From: Holophagales bacterium UBA5066
GTDB lineage: Bacteria > Acidobacteriota > Thermoanaerobaculia > UBA5066
Length of the DNA stretch: 22,605 nucleotides
Direction: 5' to 3'
NCBI GenBank assembly: GCA_002414905.1
Contig: DIAY01000263.1
Span: forward strand, 1 to 22,605
Shown: positions 1-7,228 of the stretch, piece by piece
How positions within the stretch are numbered: the stretch's first letter is position 1
Layout: each line of letters opens with the position of its first letter
Program-made: the position numbers and the translations under genes
The notes under the pieces: model-generated
The model's input: the letters and a program-made list of their open reading frames with translations, nothing else
What the model was told of the DNA's origin: nothing
Database searches by the model: none

Positions 1-45
1 GTTCCGCCTACGCTGTCGATCCGGCGCTCCGGACGAGGAGGACGC

Positions 46-1170
46 ATGATCACGAGGGAAGAACTTCTCCGGCTTCTCGCTCCGCTCGGGCGCCCGTGCG
101 TGTCCCTGCTCCTGCCGACTCACCGCTACGCGCCCGACAGCGCACAGGACCCGATCCGATTCAGGAATCTCCTGAAGACGGCCCGGAAGCTCCTCACGGA
201 CGGAGTGCCTAAGGCCGCCGCCGAGGAGATCCTGGCGCCGCTGGAAGCGCTTTCGGAGCCCGCGTTCTGGAGGGACCAGCTCGACGGACTGGCCGTCTTC
301 GCCTGTCCCGGATTCCAGGCCGTCTACCGGCTCCCAATGCCTCTCCCGGAACGCTCGATCGTGGCCGACAGCTTCCACATCCGCCCGATCCTCGGAGCCC
401 TCAGGGCGAATCGCAGGTTCTACGTCCTCGCGGTGAGCCAGAAGAGCGTCACCTTCTACGAGGGGAGCCCGACCGGGCTCGGCCCGGTCGACCTCCGGGA
501 CCTCCCCACGTCGATGAGGGACGTTCTCGGCGTCGCGGAGCAAAGACCGGGGCTTCAGCTCCATGCCGCCGGGGAGAGTCCGATCTTCCACGGGCGCGGC
601 GCTCCCGACGAGAATCGCAGGGAGGATCTGGCGAGGTTCTTCCGCGTCATCGACAAGGCGCTCTGGGAGCGGCTGAGGGACGAGCGGGTCCCGCTCATCC
701 TCGCAGGCCCGGCGGCCTACTTCCCGATCTACCGCGACATCAGCCGGTATTCCTACCTCGCGCCGGAAAGCGTCGAAGGCAACGTCGACTCCGCGACGCC
801 GGAGGAGCTGCACGGGCGGGCGTGGCCCGTCGCCCGCGCCGTCTTCCAGGCGGAAGAGGACGCCGCACGCAACGAGTACGAGCAGCTGTCGGCATCACAC
901 CTCGCCACCAGCATCCTCACCGAGGTCGCCACCGCGGCCATCTGCGGCCGGGTGCGGAGGCTCTTCGTCCAGGAGGGAAAGGTCCTCTTCGGCAGCCTGA
1001 ACACGGCGACGGGGGAAGTGCTCCTTCACGGCCGGCAGGAGGGAATCACCGACGACGACGTCCTGGACGATCTCAGCGAGGCCGTCCTCGCGAGGGGCGG
1101 CGACGTCCTCGAGCTCCCCGCCGGGAAGATGCCGGAGGGGGCGGCCGCGGCCGCGATCCTGCGCTGGTAG
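46..1170 (+). CDS. BaeRF (bacterial/archaeal eRF1-like) family protein
   Basis: A 374-residue cytosolic protein with no signal peptide. The N-terminal pattern (PCVSLLLPTHR, residues ~17-27, followed by QDPIRF..LL) and the C-terminal ending (LELPAGKMPEGAAAAAILRW) match the bacterial/archaeal eRF1-related families, probably BaeRF family 3. The last ~120 residues have the L7Ae-like eRF1 domain-3 look, with a cluster around VRRLFVQEGKVLFG. These proteins are related to peptide-chain release factor eRF1; proposed roles are in ribosome-associated quality control or defence, but the substrate is unknown. The ATG has a good leader, GAGGAGG, about 6 nt upstream. It is followed after 99 nt by a secreted protein gene, so co-transcription is possible but not shown. 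The superfamily call is firm, the exact family less so. Confidence 0.8.
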   Translation: MITREELLRLLAPLGRPCVSLLLPTHRYAPDSAQDPIRFRNLLKTARKLLTDGVPKAAAEEILAPLEALSEPAFWRDQLDGLAVFACPGFQAVYRLPMPLPERSIVADSFHIRPILGALRANRRFYVLAVSQKSVTFYEGSPTGLGPVDLRDLPTSMRDVLGVAEQRPGLQLHAAGESPIFHGRGAPDENRREDLARFFRVIDKALWERLRDERVPLILAGPAAYFPIYRDISRYSYLAPESVEGNVDSATPEELHGRAWPVARAVFQAEEDAARNEYEQLSASHLATSILTEVATAAICGRVRRLFVQEGKVLFGSLNTATGEVLLHGRQEGITDDDVLDDLSEAVLARGGDVLELPAGKMPEGAAAAAILRW

Positions 1171-1269
1171 GAGAGGCCCCGCCGGGCTCGACCCCAAAGT
1201 CGACACTGACGTTCTTCACCGACTCATCACGACGGTCGTCCTGGAATCCGTCACCGAAGGAGAGACTCG

Positions 1270-1827
1270 ATGAAACTTCTGCTTTGCCTCCTTTCCGCCG
1301 CGGCTTTCGCCGCCTCCACGTCCCTCGCCCAGCTGCCCGTCGCCATTCCGGCGGCTCCAGCGGCTCCGGCTGCGCCAGCCACTCCGGCCGTTCCGGCTGC
1401 GGCCGAAGCGGTCGCCGCCCCGGCCCTCACCGTCGAGAACTCCGCCAATCCGGACCTGGTCGGCTCCCTCGTGAGCAAGCTCGGCGTGACGCCCACGCAG
1501 GCCGAAGGAGGCGCAGGAGCGCTCCTCGGGCTCGCCAAGGGAAAGCTCAAGGTCGACGATTTCACGAAGGTGGCAACCGCCATGCCCGGCACGGACAAGC
1601 TGATCGCCTCTGCTCCGGTTGCGGACGCTCCGAAGAGCGGCGGCGCCCTCGGGGCGGCTGCCGGCGCATTGGGCAGTCAGGCCGGGCTCGCGGGCCTCGC
1701 CCCGGTCTTCAGCAAGCTCGGCCTGAAGGGCGACATGGTTGCGAAGTTCGCGCCGGTCGTCGTCGACTACGCCCAGAAGAAGGGGGGCGACACGGTCGGC
1801 AAGCTCCTCGGGAGCGTCCTCAAGTAG
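1270..1827 (+). CDS. Secreted DUF2780 (VcgC/VcgE-like) protein
   Basis: A 185-residue protein with a clear Sec signal peptide (MKLLLCLLSAAAFAASTSLAQ, cleavage near residue 20-21). It is followed by a low-complexity Ala/Pro linker at residues ~22-55 and a small helical domain at ~56-185. The domain has the DUF2780-type pattern: an LVSKLGVTPTQAEGGAGALLGLAK segment repeated in spirit later as SKLGLKGDMVAKFAPVVVDYA, ending GDTVGKLLGSVLK. The function of DUF2780 proteins is unknown; they are small exported proteins. AAGGAGAG lies just upstream of the ATG. The downstream gene is convergent (alkaline phosphatase), leaving only 39 nt between them. The family assignment rests on pattern recognition of the C-terminal domain. 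Confidence 0.75.
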   Translation: MKLLLCLLSAAAFAASTSLAQLPVAIPAAPAAPAAPATPAVPAAAEAVAAPALTVENSANPDLVGSLVSKLGVTPTQAEGGAGALLGLAKGKLKVDDFTKVATAMPGTDKLIASAPVADAPKSGGALGAAAGALGSQAGLAGLAPVFSKLGLKGDMVAKFAPVVVDYAQKKGGDTVGKLLGSVLK

Positions 1828-1838
1828 GCGCGCCGGCC

Positions 1839-1854
1839 GGTCTCTTCCGAGACT
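1839..1854. terminator. Small hairpin between convergent genes
   Basis: GTCTC-TTCC-GAGAC forms a perfect 5-bp stem with one more G-T pair, placed in the 39 nt between two convergent stop codons. A GC palindromic stretch (1827-1840) precedes it. There is no U-tract on either strand, so a bidirectional terminator role is only suggested by position. Confidence 0.3.
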
Positions 1855-1866
1855 CCGCGCTCACCT

Positions 1867-2937
1867 TCAGAGCCCCAGCGCGGCCCTGATCTTCGTAAAG
1901 ATTTCGGTGTTTTCGTAGATCCCGGCAAACGCCTCGGCACCGGGGCCGAAGGCGAAAACGGGCACCATCGTCGCGGTGTGCTTCTTCGAGACGAAGCCCG
2001 CCTCGACGTCGCGCCCGGCGATCGAGCCACCCGTGAGCGCCATCCCTCCCGTCTCGTGATCGGCGGTCAGGATGACGAGAGTCTGGCCGTCGCTCGCGGC
2101 GAAGTCGAGAAGCCGAGCCACCGCGCGGTCCAGGTCGACGACCTCCGCCGTCACGCCGCGGCCATCCTGCTCGTGCGCGGCCACGTCGATCTGAGAACCC
2201 TCGACGAGCAGGAAGAAGCCCCTTTCGCCGGACAGGCGCTGGAGAGCGACGGAGACCGCGGCCGGCAGGACATCTCCCCGCCCCTGGGTCACTCGCGGCA
2301 GGTCGTCCTGGGCGAGGAGGGCCACGAGCTTCTCGCCGCCAGCGGTCGCGAGCCGCGAGCGGTCTTCGACGATCTCGTAGCCGTTGGCGGCGAGCTCGCC
2401 CAGGAGGTAACGCCGGTCGGGGCGTGCGGTGAAGAAGCACCGTCCCCCTCCGATGAGGAGATCGGCCCCGGAGGCGGCGATGTCGAGGGCGATCTCTTCT
2501 TCCTGGGCCCGTAACGGCCGGTGGGCCAGGAATGCGGCCGGCGTGGCGTCCGTGATGCGGCTGGTCACGACGACTCCCGTGCGGAGGGAACGCGCCCGGG
2601 CGAGCTCGACGAGCGACGGCACGCTACGCCCGTCCACGTCGACGCCGATGGCGCCGTTGCGCGTCTTCACCCCGCACGCCATGGCGGTGGCCGCCGCGGC
2701 GGAGTCGGTGACGAGCTTGTCCGCCGAGCTCGTTCGCGACAGGCCCACGACCCCGAAGCGCTCGACCGCGAGATTCCCTCCGGCGGAGACGAGCCCGGCG
2801 GTGAGGTGGGTGACACCCATTCCGTCGCCGATCACGAGTACGGCGTTGCGCGCCCAGGGCGTGGGTTCTGCGCCGAAGGCGAGGGACGCCAGAAGGAGGG
2901 CCGGTAGGAGGAACAGGGGGAGCCGGGTGAAGCGCAT
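1867..2937 (-). CDS. Secreted alkaline phosphatase (PhoA superfamily)
   Basis: A 356-residue phosphomonoesterase with a Sec signal peptide (residues 1-22, cleavage after LAFGA), expected to act in the periplasm. Family landmarks are all present. Metal ligand Asp38 lies in VIGDGMG. The nucleophile Ser79 lies in LVTDSAAAATAMACGVKT. ITDATPAAF follows. E246, D251 and H255 lie in VEGSQIDVAAH, D293 and H294 in TADHETGG, and H320 in KKHTATMVP. These correspond to the two-zinc/one-magnesium site and phosphate-binding region of alkaline phosphatase. The protein is shorter than E. coli PhoA (about 450 residues), as are many bacterial homologues. It is divergent from the M16 peptidase gene across a 78-nt gap, which must hold both promoters. 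No Pho box was recognised. Confidence 0.93.
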   Translation of the reverse strand: MRFTRLPLFLLPALLLASLAFGAEPTPWARNAVLVIGDGMGVTHLTAGLVSAGGNLAVERFGVVGLSRTSSADKLVTDSAAAATAMACGVKTRNGAIGVDVDGRSVPSLVELARARSLRTGVVVTSRITDATPAAFLAHRPLRAQEEEIALDIAASGADLLIGGGRCFFTARPDRRYLLGELAANGYEIVEDRSRLATAGGEKLVALLAQDDLPRVTQGRGDVLPAAVSVALQRLSGERGFFLLVEGSQIDVAAHEQDGRGVTAEVVDLDRAVARLLDFAASDGQTLVILTADHETGGMALTGGSIAGRDVEAGFVSKKHTATMVPVFAFGPGAEAFAGIYENTEIFTKIRAALGL

Positions 2938-3015
2938 GGGCGATGGAGCCTATCCTGCTTCGAAGGGTCCGGTGATCACGACCACGTCGTGCCTGCCGGA
3001 CCAGGAGGAGGAGCC

Positions 3016-4653
3016 ATGACCGTTTTCCGAGGCCGCGTCCTCGCTGCCCTGCTCTGCGCGGCGGCCCTCGCGGCCCCCGCCTTCGCCCAGGAGCTCGAGG
3101 TCATCGAGCGGACCCTGCCGAACGGCATGAAGGTCCTGATGGTTCCCCGCCACGACCAGCCGACCATCTCCTGCGGGTGGCTCGCCCGCGTCGGCAGCGC
3201 GAACGAGCGCCCCGGCATCACCGGCCTTGCACACCTCTTCGAGCACATGATGTTCAAGGGGACACGGACGATCGGCACGAAGGACATCGCCCGTGACCTC
3301 GAGCTGAACAAGCTCCAGGACGAGGTTCAGGCCGGGGTCCGCGAGGAGATGTCGATCCTCCGCGAGAAGCAGCGCCGGGGCGAGATCGCCGACATGATGG
3401 ATCCCGCCGCCCGGACTCCGCGCCTGATCGAGCTTCTCGCAAGGTTCGACGCTCTCGTGAAGGAGCAGCGCGCCCTCGTCGTCAAGGACGAGATGGACAA
3501 GCTCTACCAGGAGCAGGGCTCGACCGGGCTCAACGCGTCGACGAGCCAGGACCGGACCTTCTACATCGTCGGCATCCCGTCGAACAAGCTCGAGCTCTGG
3601 GCCTGGCTCGAGTCCGACCGCATCGCAAACCCGGTCTTCCGCGAGTTCTACAGCGAGCGGAACGTCATTCTCGAGGAGCGGCGCCAGACGCTCGAGTCGC
3701 GCCCCGGCGGGACGGTCGACGAAGCGTTCAATGCGATGACCTGGATGGCCCACCCGTACAGCTGGGAGGTCATCGGCTGGCCAAGCGACATCGCCCAGGT
3801 GACGCGCGAGCAAGCGAACGATTTCTTCGCCACGTACTACGCGCCGAACAACCTCACCGCAATCCTCGTCGGCGACCTCGACCCGGAGAAGACCTGGGTT
3901 CTCCTGCAGAAATACTTCGGCCGGATCCCCACGAACCCGAAGGGCGTTCCCGAGGTGATCACGCTCGAGCCGGTGCAACCCGCCGAGCAGCGGATGGTCG
4001 CCGAGGTCGAGATGACGCCCTCGGTCGAGGCGGACTACAAGGCCGTACCCGCCGTCCATCGCGACGCTGCGGCGCTCCAGGTTCTCGGCGTCGTCCTCGG
4101 AGGGCCTCCCATGATGGGTCGCCCCGGCATGGGCGGGCCGATGCGCCCGCCGTCAGGCAGGCTCCACAAAGCTCTCGTCCTCGACCAGAAGGTCGCCACC
4201 CGCGCCTCGGCCTCCTTCCGCGGCCAGAAGTACGGCGGCCTCTTCTACCTTTCCGCCACTCCGGCCCCCGGCAAGCGACCCGCCGAGATCGAGCCGCTCC
4301 TCTATGCGGAAATCGAGAAGGTCGTGAAGGAGGGGGTCTCCGACGACGAGATCGCCCGCGCAAAGAACGGAATCCGCGTCGCCTGGTACTCGCGGCTCGA
4401 GAGCAACTCCGGGATCCGCGAGTCGCTCGCGCAGGCCGAGAGCAGCGGCACCTACAAGGACCTTCTCGATGCCCCGAAGAGGCTCGAGGCCGTCACCCGC
4501 GACGACGTCCAGCGCGTCGCAAAGCAGTACCTCGTCAAGGAGAGCCGGAGCGTCCTTCTGACGACGCGCAAGGGGGGAGGCGAGGGGATGCCGCGCCGGC
4601 GCCCCGGCGGCCCGCCTCCCGCCGCTGTCCCCGCCCCGGAGGTGAAGAGATGA
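3016..4653 (+). CDS. Secreted M16 zinc metallopeptidase, catalytic subunit
   Basis: A 545-residue insulinase-family peptidase. The start at 3016 is preferred over an in-frame ATG at 2989 because it has an AGGAGGAGG ribosome site ~5 nt upstream and gives a clean signal peptide (residues 1-25, ending APAFAQ). The inverted zinc motif is H73-L-F-E76-H77, with the downstream acidic ligand in the ERNVILEERR segment (E214-E221). The spacing between these is about 140 residues, about 60 more than usual. The insert at ~95-165 is rich in charged residues and looks helical or coiled-coil. A Gly/Met/Pro-rich loop (GGPPMMGRPGMGGPMRPP, ~360-385) interrupts the second M16 domain, and the C-terminus is Pro/Gly/Arg-rich. 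Its stop overlaps the start of the next M16 gene (ATGA), so the two are translationally coupled and probably form a heterodimer. Confidence 0.92.
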   Translation: MTVFRGRVLAALLCAAALAAPAFAQELEVIERTLPNGMKVLMVPRHDQPTISCGWLARVGSANERPGITGLAHLFEHMMFKGTRTIGTKDIARDLELNKLQDEVQAGVREEMSILREKQRRGEIADMMDPAARTPRLIELLARFDALVKEQRALVVKDEMDKLYQEQGSTGLNASTSQDRTFYIVGIPSNKLELWAWLESDRIANPVFREFYSERNVILEERRQTLESRPGGTVDEAFNAMTWMAHPYSWEVIGWPSDIAQVTREQANDFFATYYAPNNLTAILVGDLDPEKTWVLLQKYFGRIPTNPKGVPEVITLEPVQPAEQRMVAEVEMTPSVEADYKAVPAVHRDAAALQVLGVVLGGPPMMGRPGMGGPMRPPSGRLHKALVLDQKVATRASASFRGQKYGGLFYLSATPAPGKRPAEIEPLLYAEIEKVVKEGVSDDEIARAKNGIRVAWYSRLESNSGIRESLAQAESSGTYKDLLDAPKRLEAVTRDDVQRVAKQYLVKESRSVLLTTRKGGGEGMPRRRPGGPPPAAVPAPEVKR

Positions 4654-6131
4654 ACCGCCTCGCGACGACGCCCCTCCTTCTCGCCCTCGCAGCGACGACC
4701 GCTCTCGGGCAGGTAATCCCCGAGCGTCCCGAGAAGCTGGCCTACCCGCCGCTCACCTTCCAGGTGCCGAAGGCGAGGGACGCGAAGGTCCTCCTGAAGA
4801 ACGAGGTCCCGGCGTATCTCGTCGCCGACCCGACGGGAGTCCCGCTCGTCCGCATCACCGTCTGGTGGCGGGGCGGCGCCTACATGGAGCCTGTCGGCAA
4901 GGAGGGCCTGGCGAGCCTCTTCGGCTCTCAGCTCGCCGTCGGCGGGACCCAGAAGAGGGACGCCGCAGCCGTCGAGGACCGCCTCGACTCTCTCGCCGCG
5001 ACCCTCTCGTCGAGCTGCGGCAGCACGAGCGGCAGCCTCTACCTGCAGGTCCAGGAGAAGGACCTTGCCGAGGGAATGGACCTCCTCGTCCAGGCGCTCA
5101 CGCAACCGGCGTTCGCAGAGGACCGGCTCGACCTCGCCAGGAAGAGCGCCCGCCAGTCGCTCGAGCGCCGCAACGACGCCGTGACGTCCATCGCCCGGAT
5201 CCAGATGCCGTACCTCCTCTTCGGCGATCACTTCTTCGCCTCGGAGAAGACGACGGCCGCGAGTCTCGACGCGATCACGCGCGAGGACCTCCTCGCCCTC
5301 CACACGGCCCTTCTCCATCCCGCGAACCTCGTGGTCGCCGTCTCCGGGAAGTTCGAGAAGAAGGCGATGGCCGACCTCCTGAACAGGACCGTCGGCGCGA
5401 TCTCTGCGGGCAAGGCGGCCCGCCCGAGCCCGAAGGTCCCCACCCCCGACTTCGCCCGCACACCGGGCCTCTACGTCTGCGACAAGGACGCCCCGCAGGC
5501 GATGTTGCAGTGGGCGTTCCCCGGCATGCGCCGCGGGGACCCCGACTGGTACCCCGCCATGGTCATGAATCACGTCCTGGGCGGCGGCGGCTTCACCGCG
5601 CGCCTCATGAAGAAGATCCGCTCCGACGAGGGACTCACCTACGGCGTGAGGACGAGACTCGAGGAAGGCGCCTACTGGCGCGGCGACCTCACCGGCGGCC
5701 TGCAGACGAAAAACCGCTCCGTCGCCTATGCCCTCCGCCTCGCCCTCGCCGAGATGCAGAGGCTGAAGGACGAGCCCCTCACCGAAGCCGAGCTGACATC
5801 GCTGAAGGACGGGCTCGTCGAGTCGTTCCCGGCCCAATGGGCGAGCCGCCAGGCGATTGCGAACCGCTTCGCCGAGGAGCAGCTCACCGGCTGGCCCGAG
5901 GACTGGTGGGTCGACTACCGCGAGAAGGTGAAGGCGGTCACAGCCGCCGACGTCCAGAAGATGGCGAAGCGGCTCCTCGACACGGAGAAGATGGTCATCC
6001 TCGCCGTCGGCAAGGCGTCCGAGATCGAGACGGGCGATCCCGACCACCCGGGCGCCCTGAAGGACGCCGCAAAGCTCCCGCTCGCGCGCGTGCCGCTCCG
6101 TGACCCGCTCACGCTGAAGCCGATTCCCTGA
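4650..6131 (+). CDS. Secreted M16 peptidase-like protein, non-catalytic partner
   Basis: A 493-residue M16-family protein with a signal peptide (residues 1-20, ending TALGQ). At the place where the catalytic subunit has HLFEH, this one reads GLASLFGSQL, so the HxxEH zinc site is missing and no peptidase activity is expected on its own. The second-domain landmarks are well kept: MVMNHVLGGGGFTARLMKKIRSDEGLTYG, with the substrate-binding R/Y region in the RSDEGLTYGVRTRLEEGAYW segment. This is the classic division of labour in two-gene M16 peptidases (compare mitochondrial processing peptidase and bacterial heterodimers): one subunit holds the zinc, the other the Arg/Tyr substrate-binding pair. 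The gene overlaps its partner by 4 nt and is followed by a strong hairpin, so it probably ends the operon. Confidence 0.9.
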   Translation: MNRLATTPLLLALAATTALGQVIPERPEKLAYPPLTFQVPKARDAKVLLKNEVPAYLVADPTGVPLVRITVWWRGGAYMEPVGKEGLASLFGSQLAVGGTQKRDAAAVEDRLDSLAATLSSSCGSTSGSLYLQVQEKDLAEGMDLLVQALTQPAFAEDRLDLARKSARQSLERRNDAVTSIARIQMPYLLFGDHFFASEKTTAASLDAITREDLLALHTALLHPANLVVAVSGKFEKKAMADLLNRTVGAISAGKAARPSPKVPTPDFARTPGLYVCDKDAPQAMLQWAFPGMRRGDPDWYPAMVMNHVLGGGGFTARLMKKIRSDEGLTYGVRTRLEEGAYWRGDLTGGLQTKNRSVAYALRLALAEMQRLKDEPLTEAELTSLKDGLVESFPAQWASRQAIANRFAEEQLTGWPEDWWVDYREKVKAVTAADVQKMAKRLLDTEKMVILAVGKASEIETGDPDHPGALKDAAKLPLARVPLRDPLTLKPIP

Positions 6132-6142
6132 CCGGCGCGGCC

Positions 6143-6178
6143 GGCGAGGGGAGCCTCGGGAAACGAGCCTCCCCCGCC
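6143..6178 (+). terminator. GC-rich hairpin after the M16 operon
   Basis: The left arm 6143-6158 and right arm 6164-6178 pair as GGCG(a)GGGGAG(c)CTCG / CGAG(c)CTCCCCCGCC around a GGAAA loop, with one bulge and one mismatch. It begins 11 nt after the stop codon. No T-run follows, so it may be a weak intrinsic terminator or a 3'-end-stabilising hairpin. Confidence 0.5.
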
Positions 6179-6206
6179 AGGCCGAAGACGGTCAGTTCGG
6201 GGCGGA

Positions 6207-6248
6207 CAGAGTAGCGACGGGGCTTCTGTAGTCGTTGCGCAGAGTAGC
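6207..6248. repeat. Direct repeat CAGAGTAGC x2, 33 bp apart
   Basis: The 9-mer CAGAGTAGC occurs at 6207-6215 and 6240-6248 in the 180-nt non-coding stretch between the M16 operon and the NifX-type gene. The second copy overlaps a small dyad, GTAGC-N6-GCTAC (6244-6259). The 33-bp period is about three helical turns, so both copies would face the same side of the DNA. This is compatible with binding of an upstream regulator. No known consensus was recognised. Confidence 0.4.
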
Positions 6249-6289
6249 CCGTTCGCTACCGAATAACCTGAGAAACGCTTCAGCCCGAA

Positions 6290-6310
6290 CCACGTATCTC
6301 ACTCACGTGG
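6290..6310. promoter_or_regulatory. Dyad CCACGT-N9-ACGTGG, possible activator site
   Basis: A perfect 6-bp inverted repeat with a 9-nt spacer. Its centre (6300) lies about 74 bp upstream of the transcription start that the sigma-54-like element at 6348-6363 would predict. That is within the range where sigma-54 enhancer-binding proteins bind. Function is inferred from position only. Confidence 0.35.
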
Positions 6311-6311
6311 A

Positions 6312-6893
6312 GTGGTTTCCGTTGGAGTCCACCTCAGCGCCAGAAGCTGGCGAGGCCCTTGCAACGTCTCCATCGTGGATCGAGACCGAGCTCCCGGACG
6401 ATCGAAGGCGGCCTTCCCCTGCTGGGACGGCCGGATCGCGCCCGTCTTCGACACGGCGCGGGATCTTCACGTCATCGAGGCCGAGTCCGGGCGAGTTCTT
6501 TCCGTGACGGAAGAGGCTCTTCCCTCGGGTCCGGCGGGCCGAAAGGCAATCCGCCTGGCAGACCTCGGCGTCGGGACCCTCGTCTGCGGAGCGATATCGC
6601 GGTCGACGCGGGAGACGGTGGACTGCCTGGGCATCCGGGTCATCTCGTTCGTCTCCGGAGAACGGGACGAGGTGATTCAGGCGTGGCTTCAGGACGGCTT
6701 GGACAGGCCTGAATTCGCAATGCCCGGTTGCGGCGGACGCCACCGGGCGCGGGTTCGAGGACGTTTCGGGGGAGGCGACACGAGTTCGTGCCTCTGCCCG
6801 GGTTGCGGGCACGTGGAGCCGCATGAGCGTGGAATTCCCTGCGTTCAGCAGCAGTGCCCGAAGTGTGGCACCGCGATGACGCGGGCCTCTTGA
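6312..6893 (+). CDS. NifX/NifB-type cluster-binding protein with C-terminal zinc ribbon
   Basis: The 193-residue frame has a dinitrogenase iron-molybdenum cofactor-binding (NifX/MTH1175) domain starting at AAFPCWDGRIAPVFDTARDL (~residue 33) and running to ~140. A zinc ribbon follows with C160, C162, C165, C177, C182 and C185 (CLCPGCG...CPKCG). This fusion is a known architecture among NifX-like proteins of anaerobes. The domain is expected to bind a metal-sulfur cluster in the cytosol. The start is uncertain: GTG 6312 is the first possible codon and has no good ribosome site, while GTG 6375 is also in frame. Homology begins after both. It leads a same-strand train of metal-sulfur genes, 14 nt ahead of the DUF5320 gene. 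If the sigma-54-like element at 6348-6363 is real, only the 6375 start is possible. Confidence 0.82.
   Translation: MVSVGVHLSARSWRGPCNVSIVDRDRAPGRSKAAFPCWDGRIAPVFDTARDLHVIEAESGRVLSVTEEALPSGPAGRKAIRLADLGVGTLVCGAISRSTRETVDCLGIRVISFVSGERDEVIQAWLQDGLDRPEFAMPGCGGRHRARVRGRFGGGDTSSCLCPGCGHVEPHERGIPCVQQQCPKCGTAMTRAS
6348..6363 (+). promoter_or_regulatory. Candidate sigma-54 (-24/-12) promoter
   Basis: TGGCGAG-GCCC-TTGCA matches the consensus TGGCACG-N4-TTGCW with the invariant GG and GC in the exact 12-bp register and two mismatches in the -24 box. Predicted +1 is near 6374. Support comes from context: the ORP gene sets of Desulfovibrio, which resemble the downstream genes, are sigma-54 dependent. 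A caveat is that +1 would fall immediately before the in-frame GTG at 6375, leaving almost no leader. Either the transcript is leaderless or the match is fortuitous. Confidence 0.4.
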
Positions 6894-6907
6894 AAGGAGA
6901 AGGAATC

Positions 6908-7228
6908 ATGCCGAGAAGAGATGGAACAGGACCGATGGGACGAGGGATGGGGAGCGGCCGAGGCCGGGGTTGCTGCAATGGATTCGGACCCGGGGCTGGA
7001 GTCGGACCCGAAGCCGGAGTCGGAACCGGACCTGGAGCCCGCGACGTCCTTTCGCCCGTTGCGCCCGCCAACGCTGCGCCCGGGAGAGGCCTCGGGCTCG
7101 GAATGGGCCGCGGGCTCGGGAGAGGACGCGGTCCGGGCGGAGGCGCCGGCCTCGGTGGCAACCGGCTCCGGTGGCGGGGCGGCAGAGGCGGCGGCGCTCC
7201 GCCGACCTCACCGGCGGGAGATCGGTAA
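6908..7228 (+). CDS. DUF5320-like Gly/Arg-rich small protein
   Basis: A 106-residue protein beginning MPRRDGTGPMGRGMGSGRGRG, the hallmark N-terminus of DUF5320 proteins (typically MP..DGTGP.G.G..TGRG.G.C). It continues with Cys23-Cys24 and long Gly/Arg/Pro tracts. It has a strong AAAGGAGAAGG ribosome site. DUF5320 proteins are of unknown function but regularly sit beside NifX/MTH1175-type and MinD/Mrp-type Fe-S ATPase genes in anaerobes, exactly as here. Its TAA overlaps the ATG of the CGGC-domain gene (TAATG), so the two are translationally coupled. Glycine-rich low complexity makes the C-terminal half hard to judge. Confidence 0.75.
   Translation: MPRRDGTGPMGRGMGSGRGRGCCNGFGPGAGVGPEAGVGTGPGARDVLSPVAPANAAPGRGLGLGMGRGLGRGRGPGGGAGLGGNRLRWRGGRGGGAPPTSPAGDR

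Noticed and set aside
2989..3015. Upstream ATG at 2989 for the catalytic M16 gene
   Set aside because: It would add nine residues ahead of a normal signal peptide, and the strong ribosome site serves ATG 3016.
2950..4059. 369-residue minus-strand open frame
   Set aside because: It is antisense to the catalytic M16 gene and has no signal, start or motif support.
4452..6047. 531-residue minus-strand open frame
   Set aside because: It is antisense to the M16 peptidase pair; low-complexity Leu/Arg/Glu/Gly runs and no domain pattern.
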